A stretch of DNA of 64,000 nucleotides from a virus. The stretch covers positions 186,001-250,000 of IMG/VR virus record IMGVR_UViG_3300046787_000408. One strand, written 5' to 3'. The translations under genes were made by a program, and so were the position numbers. Shown here piece by piece: positions 17,001 to 24,754 of the stretch. How positions within the stretch are numbered: the first letter of the stretch is position 1; every line of letters begins with the position of its first letter. The notes beneath the pieces are model-generated. The model ran no database searches, was not told where the DNA came from, and saw only the letters and a list, made by a program, of their open reading frames with translations.

Positions 17001-17856
17001 AGAATATGACCTTGACGGGTTTGAATACGACGAAAGCTATACTGTGTCAGGTGGAGAAGAGATTGAATGTATTGAAACAGATGCAGCAACAAATCGTGTG
17101 ACTTATGTTAACACCACTGGTGCAATAAAGGTCTATCCTAACTTGCCTATCACACTATCTACTCCTATTGGAGGGCTCAGTGCTGGATTACATGTTGTGT
17201 TAACTACTCCTAGTACCACCACATTTACTCTAGCTCGTGCTGCCACTGTTACCGCAGTTGAGGGTAGTACAGATTTGATTACTATCAGTAGCGGCACAGG
17301 GTTTTCAGTAGGTTCGGCAGTGACGTTCTATCCCACAACATTTGGTAGTCTGGTTGCTGGAACTACCTATTACATTCTTACTATCAACGCAATTACAGGT
17401 GGCGCACAAATCACTGTGTCCTTGACCCCAGGTGGCCCTAGAGAAACACTAAGCTCTGGCACCGGTACCTGCATCATGCGTGGCACTACTCTGGCATTGT
17501 CTAATGACACCGGCTCCATGAGTGCTATCACTTATAACGAACGTTTAGCAGTGTATCAGATCACAGTGGACCCAATAAGTACAGTGGTTAGATTAAACGT
17601 TGTTGGACAAACTGCCGCTGGCGACTTTGTACAAGTAACCCGTGGTAGTAGATATCGTAGTGCGCAGTTGTACGTGCCCAATTCTCCAGGTCCTGAACTG
17701 ACCAGGATCAGCTGGCTACCATTGACCACTGTGGTCACAGAAGAAACAACGTTTGATCAAGGCAGCGTTGAATTTATCGAACCAGTGGATATGTACAATC
17801 CTGGTGAAATCAACGATAAATATCTGGTATTTCCCAGAACCAATATATTGGTCTAA
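14086..17856 (+). CDS. Giant tail or baseplate protein with Ig-like domains
   Basis: 1256 residues, the second largest protein here. Several putative-Ig (He_PIG) domains can be read from the pattern LPPGL-x-x-S-x-G-x-IxG (near 40-60, 140-160, 290-310, 480-500), a fold used in adhesion. The middle part has Gly-rich turns (GGSGYNDLSPPTI, GAGYTGPANITI) and the C-terminal half contains mixed beta domains ending in YLVFPRTNILV. Position between fibre genes suggests a baseplate-attached or distal-fibre protein. Shine-Dalgarno AAGG. Confidence 0.8.
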   Translation: MAQPVWQTASGSLGVIPEGVFFQQTLTATDADLGPVTYTVIAGSLPAGVQCTTSGQIVGVPTATASLQGVPTSVNQDVTSKFVVRATASGRIADRTFTLTITGNDIPLFITPAGSIGTFYDGDEVSIQIQYTDDDPDDTIVVSLASGLLPPGLTISSTGAISGYIRPATPLDQTPGFDETAADAEPYDFVVDFVSRNYQFTLEVSDGKSRDLRQFTIFVYSRNEITADTTQITADNDFVTADETNNRAPFLTNAVPSDLGRVRSDNYFSYQFVGDDYDTEDISYAISVNTGFGLPPGLELDPATGWLYGVLPDQGTTEVEYSFNITVYQTQPVESSVECTATTAGTNRITCTSTTSLGVGEPLKFSGTALGGISLADNTLYYVLSIVDQYRFTIAASPTSTVPVTLTTSSGSMTASPVIASRPYPFSLTIVGAIDSEITWLTDSNLGTIVNGSTSLLRVDAVNRGGRELQYRLASGEFNSLPQGLELLPSGDIAGRVTFNTFAIDLGDTTFDSNQTIWDSEFDFVVNAYAPDTQQLLYNVSEILITDGGSGYNDLSPPTIVFETPIGASAVQALVGNVTIVDGAITAVQVSNSGAGYTGPANITITEGFGGSGAVLTPVMQVTGTRDVVSVFKSFTLKVIREYNAPYQNLYVQAMPPEADRALIATLLDNPNIFVPDYLYRPTDPNFGLSTRVTYQHAFGLAPDALEVYVESLYFNHYWKNLVLGSIETAVARDANDNIVYEVVYSKIIDNLVNDAGQSVSKIVTLPYAIIDPADGSSEIREVYPNSLINMRDQVIDTVGQISPGLPLWMTSKQIDGRVLGFTPAWVIAYVKPGRGRQIAYYLQTQFGEQLNKVDFKVDRYILDRSLSLNWDTATQDWTPEPSLTTFDRFDTSGYEFYGNVSIATNLAYSDVNERTLDYINSLGGLDGEISQVNGDTIVFVKQEDYTIPGGSSYSTVDAAWQEYVTVYDVPEEYDLDGFEYDESYTVSGGEEIECIETDAATNRVTYVNTTGAIKVYPNLPITLSTPIGGLSAGLHVVLTTPSTTTFTLARAATVTAVEGSTDLITISSGTGFSVGSAVTFYPTTFGSLVAGTTYYILTINAITGGAQITVSLTPGGPRETLSSGTGTCIMRGTTLALSNDTGSMSAITYNERLAVYQITVDPISTVVRLNVVGQTAAGDFVQVTRGSRYRSAQLYVPNSPGPELTRISWLPLTTVVTEETTFDQGSVEFIEPVDMYNPGEINDKYLVFPRTNILV

Positions 17857-17869
17857 TTAGGACTCATTA

Positions 17870-18763
17870 ATGACAAGTGCAATCAACCCCAACAACATCA
17901 ACGGCGAATACCCAGTGGCCGGACAAGACAACAACACACAGGGGTTTCGTGATAACTTTACCAACATCAAGGTAAACTTTCAGTACGCCGAAACCGAAAT
18001 TACCAACTTGCAGGCCAACTCTATTTCAAAGGTCAGTACGTCTATAAATGAGTTTAATGACAGCGTGGTGTATGGTGCCAGACTACAAAATACTGGGTAC
18101 ATTCAATTAAATCGTGGTAATGTAGCCCCTGTGGCCAACATCAACTATGCTGCTGGTTCATTCCAAACCATCACTGCCAATGCTGCTACAACCCTGAATT
18201 TTACCAATCTTCCTGCCGCAGGTAACACCGCAGTAATAACTCTAGCAATCAATGCTGTGGCAGCAAATACCACATCTGATCCTTACAACTTGGTGGTTCC
18301 TAACGTGAACTTGTCAAGTTCAGGAATAGTGGGTTACAGCAGTGGTAACTTGTATTTCCCAAGAACCAATTCCACAGTTGCTGGCACACATACCTATCAG
18401 TTTGTGACTGACGACAATGGCAGTTCGTTTACAGTGACTCCATTAGCTACCTTGGCATCACCATTGAATGCCAGCTCAGAAGATGTAGCCAACGTGGGTG
18501 TGGTTAATCTAGGTGTAAGCGACAGCTACTTTAGCACTTCTGCAGCAGAAGTTGCTACCTTGCCAGCAGGAGTTAATGGACAAGTCAAGGTTCTTGCTAT
18601 GTTGGCTGATGGCGGAGACATGGTAATCACTGTGACCAATGCAGGATGGAAAACTTCAGGTACTGGCACCGTAACGTTTGATACCATTGGCGATGCTTGT
18701 ACTCTCAAATACATCAACTCAAAATGGTTCTGTATTGGCAACAACGGTTGCACATTCGCATAA
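17870..18763 (+). CDS. Tail fibre/adhesin paralogue A
   Basis: 297 residues. The N-terminus MTSAINPNNINGEYPVAGQD...GFRDNFTNIKVNFQ is nearly identical to that of the next gene and related to the start of the 871-residue fibre, so it is a shared docking module. The rest is a beta-rich body (AATTLNFTNLPAAGNTAVIT) with a compact cysteine-containing end (DACTLKYINSKWFCIGNNG). Confidence 0.8.
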   Translation: MTSAINPNNINGEYPVAGQDNNTQGFRDNFTNIKVNFQYAETEITNLQANSISKVSTSINEFNDSVVYGARLQNTGYIQLNRGNVAPVANINYAAGSFQTITANAATTLNFTNLPAAGNTAVITLAINAVAANTTSDPYNLVVPNVNLSSSGIVGYSSGNLYFPRTNSTVAGTHTYQFVTDDNGSSFTVTPLATLASPLNASSEDVANVGVVNLGVSDSYFSTSAAEVATLPAGVNGQVKVLAMLADGGDMVITVTNAGWKTSGTGTVTFDTIGDACTLKYINSKWFCIGNNGCTFA

Positions 18764-18778
18764 ACACAAGGACAATAG

Positions 18779-20308
18779 ATGACAAGTGCAATTAACCCTA
18801 ACAACATTGACGGTGCATATCCCGTAACTGGCCAAGACAACAACAGTCAAGGCTTTCGTGATAACTTTACCAACATCAAGGTAAACTTTCAAGACGCAGC
18901 CGCTGAAATTACTGACTTACAAAACAAGGTGTTGCTAAAAGCACCTTTGACTGGCTCTAACGTATCCTTGAGCATCAGCAATGACATGAACGGTACTGCG
19001 CCAATTATTGGTGCATTGATCAGAAACTTTGGCGCTAATCGAGTTGGCGTTTCTGCCACTAGCGGTGCTATTGCTATCAACTACACACAAGGTCATTATC
19101 AAAGTATTACTACTAGTGGAAGCATTACACTGAGTTTTACTAACTTTCCAGCGTCGGGCACATACGGATATATCAAGTTACAAATCAACATTACCAACAC
19201 TGCACACACTGTAACGCTACCAGCTGCGGTCACACTGGGGCTTGCTGGTCTGCAAGGTTACAGCGGCAATACCATAAGTTTTGGTGCCACAGGTGTGTAT
19301 GAGTTTGCGTTTGGTACATACGACAGCGGTACAACTATTACAATTTTTGACCTAAACCGTGCGTTAACAAACTTCACAGCAGCTGATTTGCAAGTAGATG
19401 ACGTTACTGCTACAGGTAACGTTGTTGCTGGTTTTGGCGGTGTGGGTTATGTCAGTGCTACTGGTAACGTTCTAGCTGGGCAACAGATCATTGCGTCAGG
19501 CAATGTGGTTGGTAGCAACATTATCACAGCTGGCATTGTAAGCTCTACAGGCAACGTAGCTGGCGGCAATATTACCACCAATGGTACTGTTAGTGCGGTA
19601 GGCAACGTTAACTCTAACTTTTCAAATTCTCGAGTTAGACCCACTGCTGGTACTGGATCTATTGCTGCACTGCAATTCACAGCAGGTGATGTTCTAACTA
19701 CTCCAGCCGCTGGTGCGTTTGAATATGACGGGGTATCTTTTTACGCCGCTGCAACTGCAAACCAACGTGCCTTGGTGCCGGGCTTGCAGTTTGTTATGAC
19801 ACCTGGCCTAACTCCGTATACACTGACTCAAAACACAACAGCACAAAAAATATTTGGTAGCCCTTCTAATGGTACTGTTACCCTGGATGCCAGTACTACC
19901 TACATGTTTGAAGCTATGTACACTATCTCTAATACTGCTACCCCTAGTGCAGCCCATTCTGTAAGTTTGTTGTTTGCGCTGGGCGGAAGCATTTCAAGTA
20001 TCAGTTACGCCGCTGACGTAACCACCAGTTCAGGTGCTCCATCAGCAGGTGCAACCAGCTTGACCAGAACATTTTCAACATCAGTAGGCGCCACACAAAT
20101 CACGCCATCTGGTACTACTACCAATTCGGAATTTATTACTGTGCGACTGCAAGGTGTTGTGAGAACCAACGCTGCTGGAACATTCACTCCACAGATCAGA
20201 TACAACACCAACGCACCCGGTGGTAACAGTACTGTGCAGGGCAATAGCTATTTCAAGCTAATTCCTGTGGGCACCAGTTCGGTTATTTCTGTAGGCAACT
20301 GGAATTGA
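18779..20308 (+). CDS. Tail fibre/adhesin paralogue B
   Basis: 509 residues. It shares the docking module of the preceding protein, also at DNA level (the stretch coding GFRDNFTNIKVNFQ). It then has a similar beta domain, a block of SATGN-type repeats like those of the 871-residue fibre (about 200-285), and a unique C-terminal domain with many Thr and Ser. It looks like a recombination mosaic of the other two fibre genes. Confidence 0.82.
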   Translation: MTSAINPNNIDGAYPVTGQDNNSQGFRDNFTNIKVNFQDAAAEITDLQNKVLLKAPLTGSNVSLSISNDMNGTAPIIGALIRNFGANRVGVSATSGAIAINYTQGHYQSITTSGSITLSFTNFPASGTYGYIKLQINITNTAHTVTLPAAVTLGLAGLQGYSGNTISFGATGVYEFAFGTYDSGTTITIFDLNRALTNFTAADLQVDDVTATGNVVAGFGGVGYVSATGNVLAGQQIIASGNVVGSNIITAGIVSSTGNVAGGNITTNGTVSAVGNVNSNFSNSRVRPTAGTGSIAALQFTAGDVLTTPAAGAFEYDGVSFYAAATANQRALVPGLQFVMTPGLTPYTLTQNTTAQKIFGSPSNGTVTLDASTTYMFEAMYTISNTATPSAAHSVSLLFALGGSISSISYAADVTTSSGAPSAGATSLTRTFSTSVGATQITPSGTTTNSEFITVRLQGVVRTNAAGTFTPQIRYNTNAPGGNSTVQGNSYFKLIPVGTSSVISVGNWN

Positions 20309-20318
20309 ACCAAACCTG

Positions 20319-20348
20319 TTGACTTCTTGACCTTGTCTGTATTATAAT
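20319..20348 (+). promoter_or_regulatory. Sigma70-type promoter P9
   Basis: TTGACT (20319-20324), 18-nt spacer, TATAAT (20343-20348). The ATG at 20355 is seven bases beyond the -10 box, again predicting a leaderless transcript. It starts the replication/chaperone block. Confidence 0.78.
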
Positions 20349-20354
20349 TGCAGC

Positions 20355-20591
20355 ATGGAACATCCTTTAATTGGTAATCTTGACGAGTACACTGAGGAAC
20401 AGCTCAGTGCTCGTATCAATGAGTTAAACAACAAACTGGGCATTGCTGCCCGAACTGGTAACGGCCATTTGTGTAATCAACTACGCATGGCAATTGAAAC
20501 ATATCAATCCAAATATCGCCAAAAGGTGCAGGAAAATCTAGCCAAGCACTTGAAAGGCACTAACTTTGACGACAAGATCAACATCAAATGA
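20355..20591 (+). CDS. Small helical protein, unknown
   Basis: 78 residues, predominantly helical and charged (EEQLSARINELNNKLGIAAR; KYRQKVQENLAKHLKG). First gene after P9, no Shine-Dalgarno, overlapping the next gene at ATGA. Possibly a regulatory or adaptor protein of the replication genes; no family named. Confidence 0.7.
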   Translation: MEHPLIGNLDEYTEEQLSARINELNNKLGIAARTGNGHLCNQLRMAIETYQSKYRQKVQENLAKHLKGTNFDDKINIK

Positions 20592-21184
20592 ACGTTAGAC
20601 TACAATACGACTTAGAATTCTTGGGTGGTATCTACTACCAAGAACTGTTGCAACTCAATCAATACCGCGTGAGTTTGAGTCTTACTACTCAGACCAAGAA
20701 CCCTGCTGACACCAATATTGCCATGGACAGGCTCAAGTGCTTTGTACTTGGCGAATTGGAGAGCACAGTGTTTATCAACCAGTCTATGTTGGAACGCGGT
20801 GAGCTCATGAGCATGATGGGTATAAACATTACCACCTTGCCCGAAGAACCAGTAGATCAAATTATTGGTATCATGTTGTTTCAAAAGCTCAATGCTATCA
20901 TGGAAGGACGCATGACTGTGGACAGTCTAGATATCTCCAGTAGTCTAGGCGACAATGTATGGTATCAACACGACATTGAAGATGCGCTGGGTCCATTTAA
21001 TCAACCAGGCTGGTGGGACGATCCAGGTCCCGGACACTCACTATTGCCATTGAACAATACTGATAATGTGGTCAAGATCACTGACAATCAATGGCGAGAA
21101 TACGATCTTGAATGGCCTGAAGAAACAGCCGAGCATTCTGGTAACACTGTGGTATTTGCAAATTTTCCAAAAAATGAGAACTGA
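20588..21184 (+). CDS. Protein coupled to a DnaE-like fragment, unknown
   Basis: 198 residues. It includes CFVLGELESTVFINQSM, then EEPVDQIIGIMLFQKLNAIM, a helical segment that suggests protein-protein contact, and an acidic C-terminal tail. It overlaps the next gene by 11 bases, so the two products are probably made in step. No known domain. Confidence 0.7.
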   Translation: MNVRLQYDLEFLGGIYYQELLQLNQYRVSLSLTTQTKNPADTNIAMDRLKCFVLGELESTVFINQSMLERGELMSMMGINITTLPEEPVDQIIGIMLFQKLNAIMEGRMTVDSLDISSSLGDNVWYQHDIEDALGPFNQPGWWDDPGPGHSLLPLNNTDNVVKITDNQWREYDLEWPEETAEHSGNTVVFANFPKNEN

Positions 21185-21692
21185 CAAATTTGGCCAAATG
21201 ATATTTGGTGAACAAGATGTCATGAACCTGTACTTACAAGGTCATGACTTTGAAATCTTGAATCACTTGTTGGTAGACAACAGCATTGACCTAGAAACTG
21301 CTGCACACATTCTTGACAACGTGCCTGCGTTTGTTCGCTACGACGAGCTGGCACAGCAACAATCAGTAGAAGAATGGGATCATCGTTGTCAAGCCAACTG
21401 GTACATGCCTCAAGAGTACAAAGATCTTGACATTGCTGCTCATGTGCTGAGCTTGTGTCACAGCGATGTTGAATTACAACGTTGTGGACAGGAACTCATG
21501 TTGTTTCAAGAACGCAACTTGTTTGATCTGTTACGATATCTCAAGTACCTAGTAGATGTAATGACTCACAATAGACTGATTTGGGGTGTGGGTCGCGGAA
21601 GCAGCGTGGCCAGTTATGTGTTATACAAACTGGGCGTACACAGAATAGACAGCTTGTACTACGAATTAGATCCTGCTGAGTTTCTGCGTTAA
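21174..21692 (+). CDS. DnaE-like (C-family polymerase) fragment protein
   Basis: 172 residues from the ATG at 21174. The last 35 residues, WGVGRGSSVASYVLYKLG followed by IDSLYYELDPAEFLR, match the GRGSxxGSLVAYALGITDxDPLxxxLLFERFL motif at the start of the palm of bacterial DNA polymerase III alpha. The upstream part is helical. No catalytic Asp triad or PHP domain follows: the frame stops right after the motif. It may be a split or degenerate polymerase piece, or a nucleotide-binding domain reused for another job. An intact family-B polymerase seems to start at 63.9 kb. Confidence 0.65.
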   Translation: MRTDKFGQMIFGEQDVMNLYLQGHDFEILNHLLVDNSIDLETAAHILDNVPAFVRYDELAQQQSVEEWDHRCQANWYMPQEYKDLDIAAHVLSLCHSDVELQRCGQELMLFQERNLFDLLRYLKYLVDVMTHNRLIWGVGRGSSVASYVLYKLGVHRIDSLYYELDPAEFLR

Positions 21693-21695
21693 ATA
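21690..21695 (+). promoter_or_regulatory. Late-type TAAATA promoter
   Basis: GTTAAATATTG overlaps the stop of the DnaE-like gene, 19 bases before the ATG at 21715, with a good AAGGAG site between. Confidence 0.5.
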
Positions 21696-21714
21696 TTGTT
21701 TTAAGGAGATGGTT

Positions 21715-21918
21715 ATGACCAGCAAAGTATACAAAACAGCACAGGGTAAAACTGTGGACATGGGTCGCTTGGCCTTGCAAAATGAAAATGTACGGGCAGT
21801 AGGCAACATGAAAGTCAACGCTCGCGGAGACATTGTGGATGACATGAACCGTGTGATTTCTAAAAAGACTGACCAAGTGCAAAAACAGTACAACAATCAA
21901 ACCAGCAACAGAAAGTAA
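21715..21918 (+). CDS. Conserved small T4-like protein
   Basis: 67 residues. ATG 21715 is preferred over the ATG at 21709 because AAGGAG (21703-21708) is then six bases away. The sequence VYKTAQGKTVDMGRLALQNE...VRAVGNMKVNARGD is a small protein I recognise from T4-like phages, usually near co-chaperonin or structural genes. Highly charged, soluble. Function unknown. Confidence 0.78.
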   Translation: MTSKVYKTAQGKTVDMGRLALQNENVRAVGNMKVNARGDIVDDMNRVISKKTDQVQKQYNNQTSNRK

Positions 21919-21920
21919 TT

Positions 21921-22325
21921 ATGACGGCTAAAGCAGCTTTTTCAGCACATCGTATCGATCGATCACAACTCAAGCCCTTGCGAGACGCTGTGATTGTGAG
22001 TGAAATGAATTTTGAGGAACGACTTTCAAATGGTGGCATTGTACTGGTCAAAGACAATGGCAAAAGCTCAGGTATTCGTCCACGGTGGGGCAAGGTATAC
22101 GCCGTGGGACCTGACCAACATGAGGTCAAAGTTGGTACCTGGATCTGTGTAGAACATGGCCGTTGGACACGTGGAATCGACATTGAAGACGAAACAGGCA
22201 AGCAAACACTACGCAGAGTTGACCCCAAAGACATCATGATGGAGTCTGATGACATGCCAGCAGATGTTACCTTTTCGGATGCTATTCATGTGGAAGCCAA
22301 ACCAGACTGGATGCAGCATAATTGA
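21921..22325 (+). CDS. GroES/gp31-like co-chaperonin
   Basis: 134 residues. LKPLRDAVIVSEMNFEERLS, then GGIVL, GKVYAVGPDQ and VKVGTWICVEHGRWTRG follow the GroES plan: N-terminal beta strands, mobile-loop region around the NGGIVLV segment, GxVxAVGxG. In T4, gp31 replaces GroES on GroEL so that the large capsid protein can fold. The C-terminal extension (MESDDMPADV...) is phage specific. Confidence 0.8.
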   Translation: MTAKAAFSAHRIDRSQLKPLRDAVIVSEMNFEERLSNGGIVLVKDNGKSSGIRPRWGKVYAVGPDQHEVKVGTWICVEHGRWTRGIDIEDETGKQTLRRVDPKDIMMESDDMPADVTFSDAIHVEAKPDWMQHN

Positions 22326-22364
22326 TTATCAAATCGATAGACACAAAATAGGAATTAATGTAAA

Positions 22365-22556
22365 ATGAGTAAAGGATCAAGACCACGTCCATTGAGTATT
22401 CCCATTGCGGAACTCAACAACAGACTGGACACTATCTTTGGCGAGAAGCCACCAAAGCCGCGCTGGGTGCCACCACCTTTGCCGGAAGACATGCAAAATA
22501 TCGAATCATCATTTGAAAAGCAACTTGGTAAAAATATCCCACAAGGAAGAACATGA
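22365..22556 (+). CDS. Small proline-rich conserved phage protein
   Basis: 63 residues: MSKGSRPRPLSIPIAELNN then IFGEKPPKPRWVPPPLP. The MSKGSRxRPxS...FxxNxDxIFG pattern is a small phage protein I recognise without a known function. Weak TAGGAA ribosome site. It overlaps the clamp-loader start at ATGA. Confidence 0.7.
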   Translation: MSKGSRPRPLSIPIAELNNRLDTIFGEKPPKPRWVPPPLPEDMQNIESSFEKQLGKNIPQGRT

Positions 22557-23476
22557 AACAATTATGGGTAGAACAGTATAGGCCAAACACCGTAGACGGA
22601 TATGTGTTTGTTGATGACTCGCAACGAGAACAAGTACAGGCCTGGATTCGTGATGGATCCATTCCGCACTTGATGTTGTCGGGGTCAGCAGGCACAGGTA
22701 AAACTACTCTAGCCAAGCTCTTGATCAACGAGCTGGGAGTAGACGAGTACGATGTGATGTATGCTAACGGTTCTAAAGAAGCTCGCAAGGTAGAGTGGGT
22801 AGACAAGCTGATCAGCTTTTGCCAAACCATGCCGTTTGGCAAGTTCAAGGTGGTGCTTATTGACGAAGCAGACTACATGAACCCAAACTCGGTGCAGCCT
22901 GCCTTGCGTAATCTAATGGAAGACTATTCCGCTAGTGTGCGCTTTATTCTAACTTGCAACTTTCCCAACAAGATTATTGCTCCTTTACACAGTCGTTGTC
23001 AAGGTTTTCACATTACCAAGACTGATCACACAGAATTCACTGCTAGAGTTGCCACTGTGCTGGTAACTGAAGGCGTAGAGTTTGATCTTGATGTACTAGA
23101 CACTTATGTCAAAGCAACTTATCCTGATTTGCGTAAGTGTTTGAATCTCACACAAATGAACAGTCAGACAGGTACATTGAGTGCTCCTGGTGACAGTGAT
23201 AAGTCAGTCCGTGACTGGAAGCTGGACTGTGTGGACTTGTTCAAACGTGGCAAGGTACGTGAGGCTCGCACCTTGTTGTGCCAAAGCTCTAGTCCAGAAG
23301 AAGCAGAAGAAGTGTTCCGCTGGATGTATGACAACTTGGATTTGTGGGGTGACACTGTGGAGCGACAGGATCAAGCTATTGTGATCATCCGTAACGGACT
23401 CGTAAACAACAACGCTGTGGCAGATGTAGAGATCAACTTGAGCGCTACACTAATTGAACTGGGACAAATTGAATGA
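22553..23476 (+). CDS. Clamp-loader AAA+ ATPase subunit (gp44-like)
   Basis: 307 residues, close to T4 gp44 (319). WVEQYRPNTVDGYVF opens the domain; Walker A is SGSAGTGKTT (about 43-52), Walker B VVLIDEAD (about 99-106), sensor ILTCNFPNKI and the SRC arginine-finger motif HSRCQGF follow. Together with a small partner it would load the sliding clamp on primed DNA for the phage polymerase. Confidence 0.9.
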   Translation: MKQLWVEQYRPNTVDGYVFVDDSQREQVQAWIRDGSIPHLMLSGSAGTGKTTLAKLLINELGVDEYDVMYANGSKEARKVEWVDKLISFCQTMPFGKFKVVLIDEADYMNPNSVQPALRNLMEDYSASVRFILTCNFPNKIIAPLHSRCQGFHITKTDHTEFTARVATVLVTEGVEFDLDVLDTYVKATYPDLRKCLNLTQMNSQTGTLSAPGDSDKSVRDWKLDCVDLFKRGKVREARTLLCQSSSPEEAEEVFRWMYDNLDLWGDTVERQDQAIVIIRNGLVNNNAVADVEINLSATLIELGQIE

Positions 23477-23787
23477 GATATTTACTGTTAACTTATTATA
23501 CCAAACCTGATGGAAAAATTGACGAGTCCATGGCTGTGAGCAAGCGGGTCAAGACCAGCGATTTACAAACAGCCAGCGTGATCTTGGACTTTAAAAAACT
23601 GCAAGTGGTCAAGGCCAGCATGGGCGGTACTACTGTACCACGTGACTGGGATCGAATTGTGAGTTATTATCATCAGCACTATGCATCAACAATCGAACGA
23701 TTGTTCAAAGAAAACGGCTACGAAATTGTCAAGCCCGAAACTGCAACGCAAGATACTGTTGCAGTAACATCTGATCAACCAGCTTGA
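23473..23787 (+). CDS. Small conserved protein after the clamp loader
   Basis: 104 residues, overlapping the ATPase gene at ATGA. MRYLLLTYYTKPDGKIDESM...TASVILDFKKLQVVKA resembles a small protein that follows the clamp-loader gene in many T4-like phages. It does not look like T4 gp62 (187 residues), so the small clamp-loader subunit is either elsewhere or replaced. Confidence 0.75.
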   Translation: MRYLLLTYYTKPDGKIDESMAVSKRVKTSDLQTASVILDFKKLQVVKASMGGTTVPRDWDRIVSYYHQHYASTIERLFKENGYEIVKPETATQDTVAVTSDQPA

Positions 23788-23816
23788 TCAATACTTTTAA
23801 AATATCAAGTAAACCC

Positions 23817-24704
23817 ATGATTAAAAAACTTCTATCCATCGCAGTGCTGCTAACATCGTTGGCAGCAAATGCACAAGAAAAAATCACAGTGCAATGGGCG
23901 TTTAGTCCAAGCTCTACCTCAGCAAACTCAGTGCGTGTTATATGCGATGAGTTGAACAAAATGCAAAACAAATATACATTTTTGTTTTCAAACAAACCAG
24001 GTGCTGGCGGAACTATTGCTGCCAATGCAGTAACTGCTAGCCCAGAAAATACCTTGGTTGCAATGAGTTCAAGTTTTATTGTTAGGCCTTACTTTGAAAA
24101 GACCGAACCCACACACAACTTGGACAATTTTGTGCCGGTACTGGTACAAGGTATTGGCAGTCCGTTGTCAATCGCTAGCGCCAAACACACCACAATGGCC
24201 GAAGTGTATGCCAACCCCAAACTCACTATTGGTGTAAGTGGAGTTGGTAGTATTGGACACTTGACTGCTAATGAAATCACAAATGTCAACAAAACAGCAA
24301 CTATTGCAAACTTCAAGAGCAATATTGAAGCTGCCACTGCGGTTGCAGGTGGTCATGTGGACATTTCTGTAACGTTTGCTTCAGATGTAGCACCGTTTGT
24401 GGAGTCTAATAAACTTGCTGTGCTGGGACGAACTGGTCCAGGGACTCAACTCAAACAGATTCCCGACGCAGAAAAACTAGCGGCAAACTATGCTATTTTT
24501 GCCAGTACTGCAATGAGTGCTGATAGGTTTAAAGAACTACATCAGTTGTTGGCCACAGTAAATGCCAGCCCAGCAGTGGTCAACAGTTATAAATCAGATC
24601 AATTGCATCCAGTGGCGCTTAACATTGATCAGTCTCGTGCCTGGTACACAAACGAACGTGCTTTTTGGAAAAAGCAGGTTGACAAGATTTCTAAAACAAA
24701 ATAA
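23817..24704 (+). CDS. TctC/Bug-type periplasmic binding protein 1
   Basis: 295 residues. The N-terminus MIKKLLSIAVLLTSLAANA|QEK is a clear Sec signal peptide with an AxA cleavage site. The mature part has the Bug fold markers NKPGAGGTIAAN, LTIGVSGVGSIGHL, GGHVDISVTFASDVAPFV and KLAVLGRTG. Bug proteins capture carboxylates for tripartite tricarboxylate transporters. No membrane TctAB genes are seen, so the product would have to work with the host permease or as a scavenger. It lies among replication genes, which is odd. Confidence 0.87.
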   Translation: MIKKLLSIAVLLTSLAANAQEKITVQWAFSPSSTSANSVRVICDELNKMQNKYTFLFSNKPGAGGTIAANAVTASPENTLVAMSSSFIVRPYFEKTEPTHNLDNFVPVLVQGIGSPLSIASAKHTTMAEVYANPKLTIGVSGVGSIGHLTANEITNVNKTATIANFKSNIEAATAVAGGHVDISVTFASDVAPFVESNKLAVLGRTGPGTQLKQIPDAEKLAANYAIFASTAMSADRFKELHQLLATVNASPAVVNSYKSDQLHPVALNIDQSRAWYTNERAFWKKQVDKISKTK

Positions 24705-24721
24705 CTTATCTATAGTGTAAA

Positions 24722-24747
24722 ACTTGCACATCCTAGGATGTGCAAGT
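24722..24747. terminator. Perfect palindrome, likely bidirectional terminator
   Basis: ACTTGCACATCC followed by its mirror around TA gives a 26-base perfect inverted repeat between two convergent genes (TctC plus strand, PhoH minus strand). There are no long T-runs, so efficiency is uncertain. Confidence 0.6.
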
Positions 24748-24754
24748 GTATAGG

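Noticed and set aside
9403-20308. Diversity-generating retroelement acting on fibre genes
   Set aside because: No reverse transcriptase frame and no template/variable repeat pair seen in the window.
23473-23787. T4 gp62 small clamp-loader subunit
   Set aside because: Position fits, but the protein is only 104 residues and its pattern matches another small family that follows the clamp loader.
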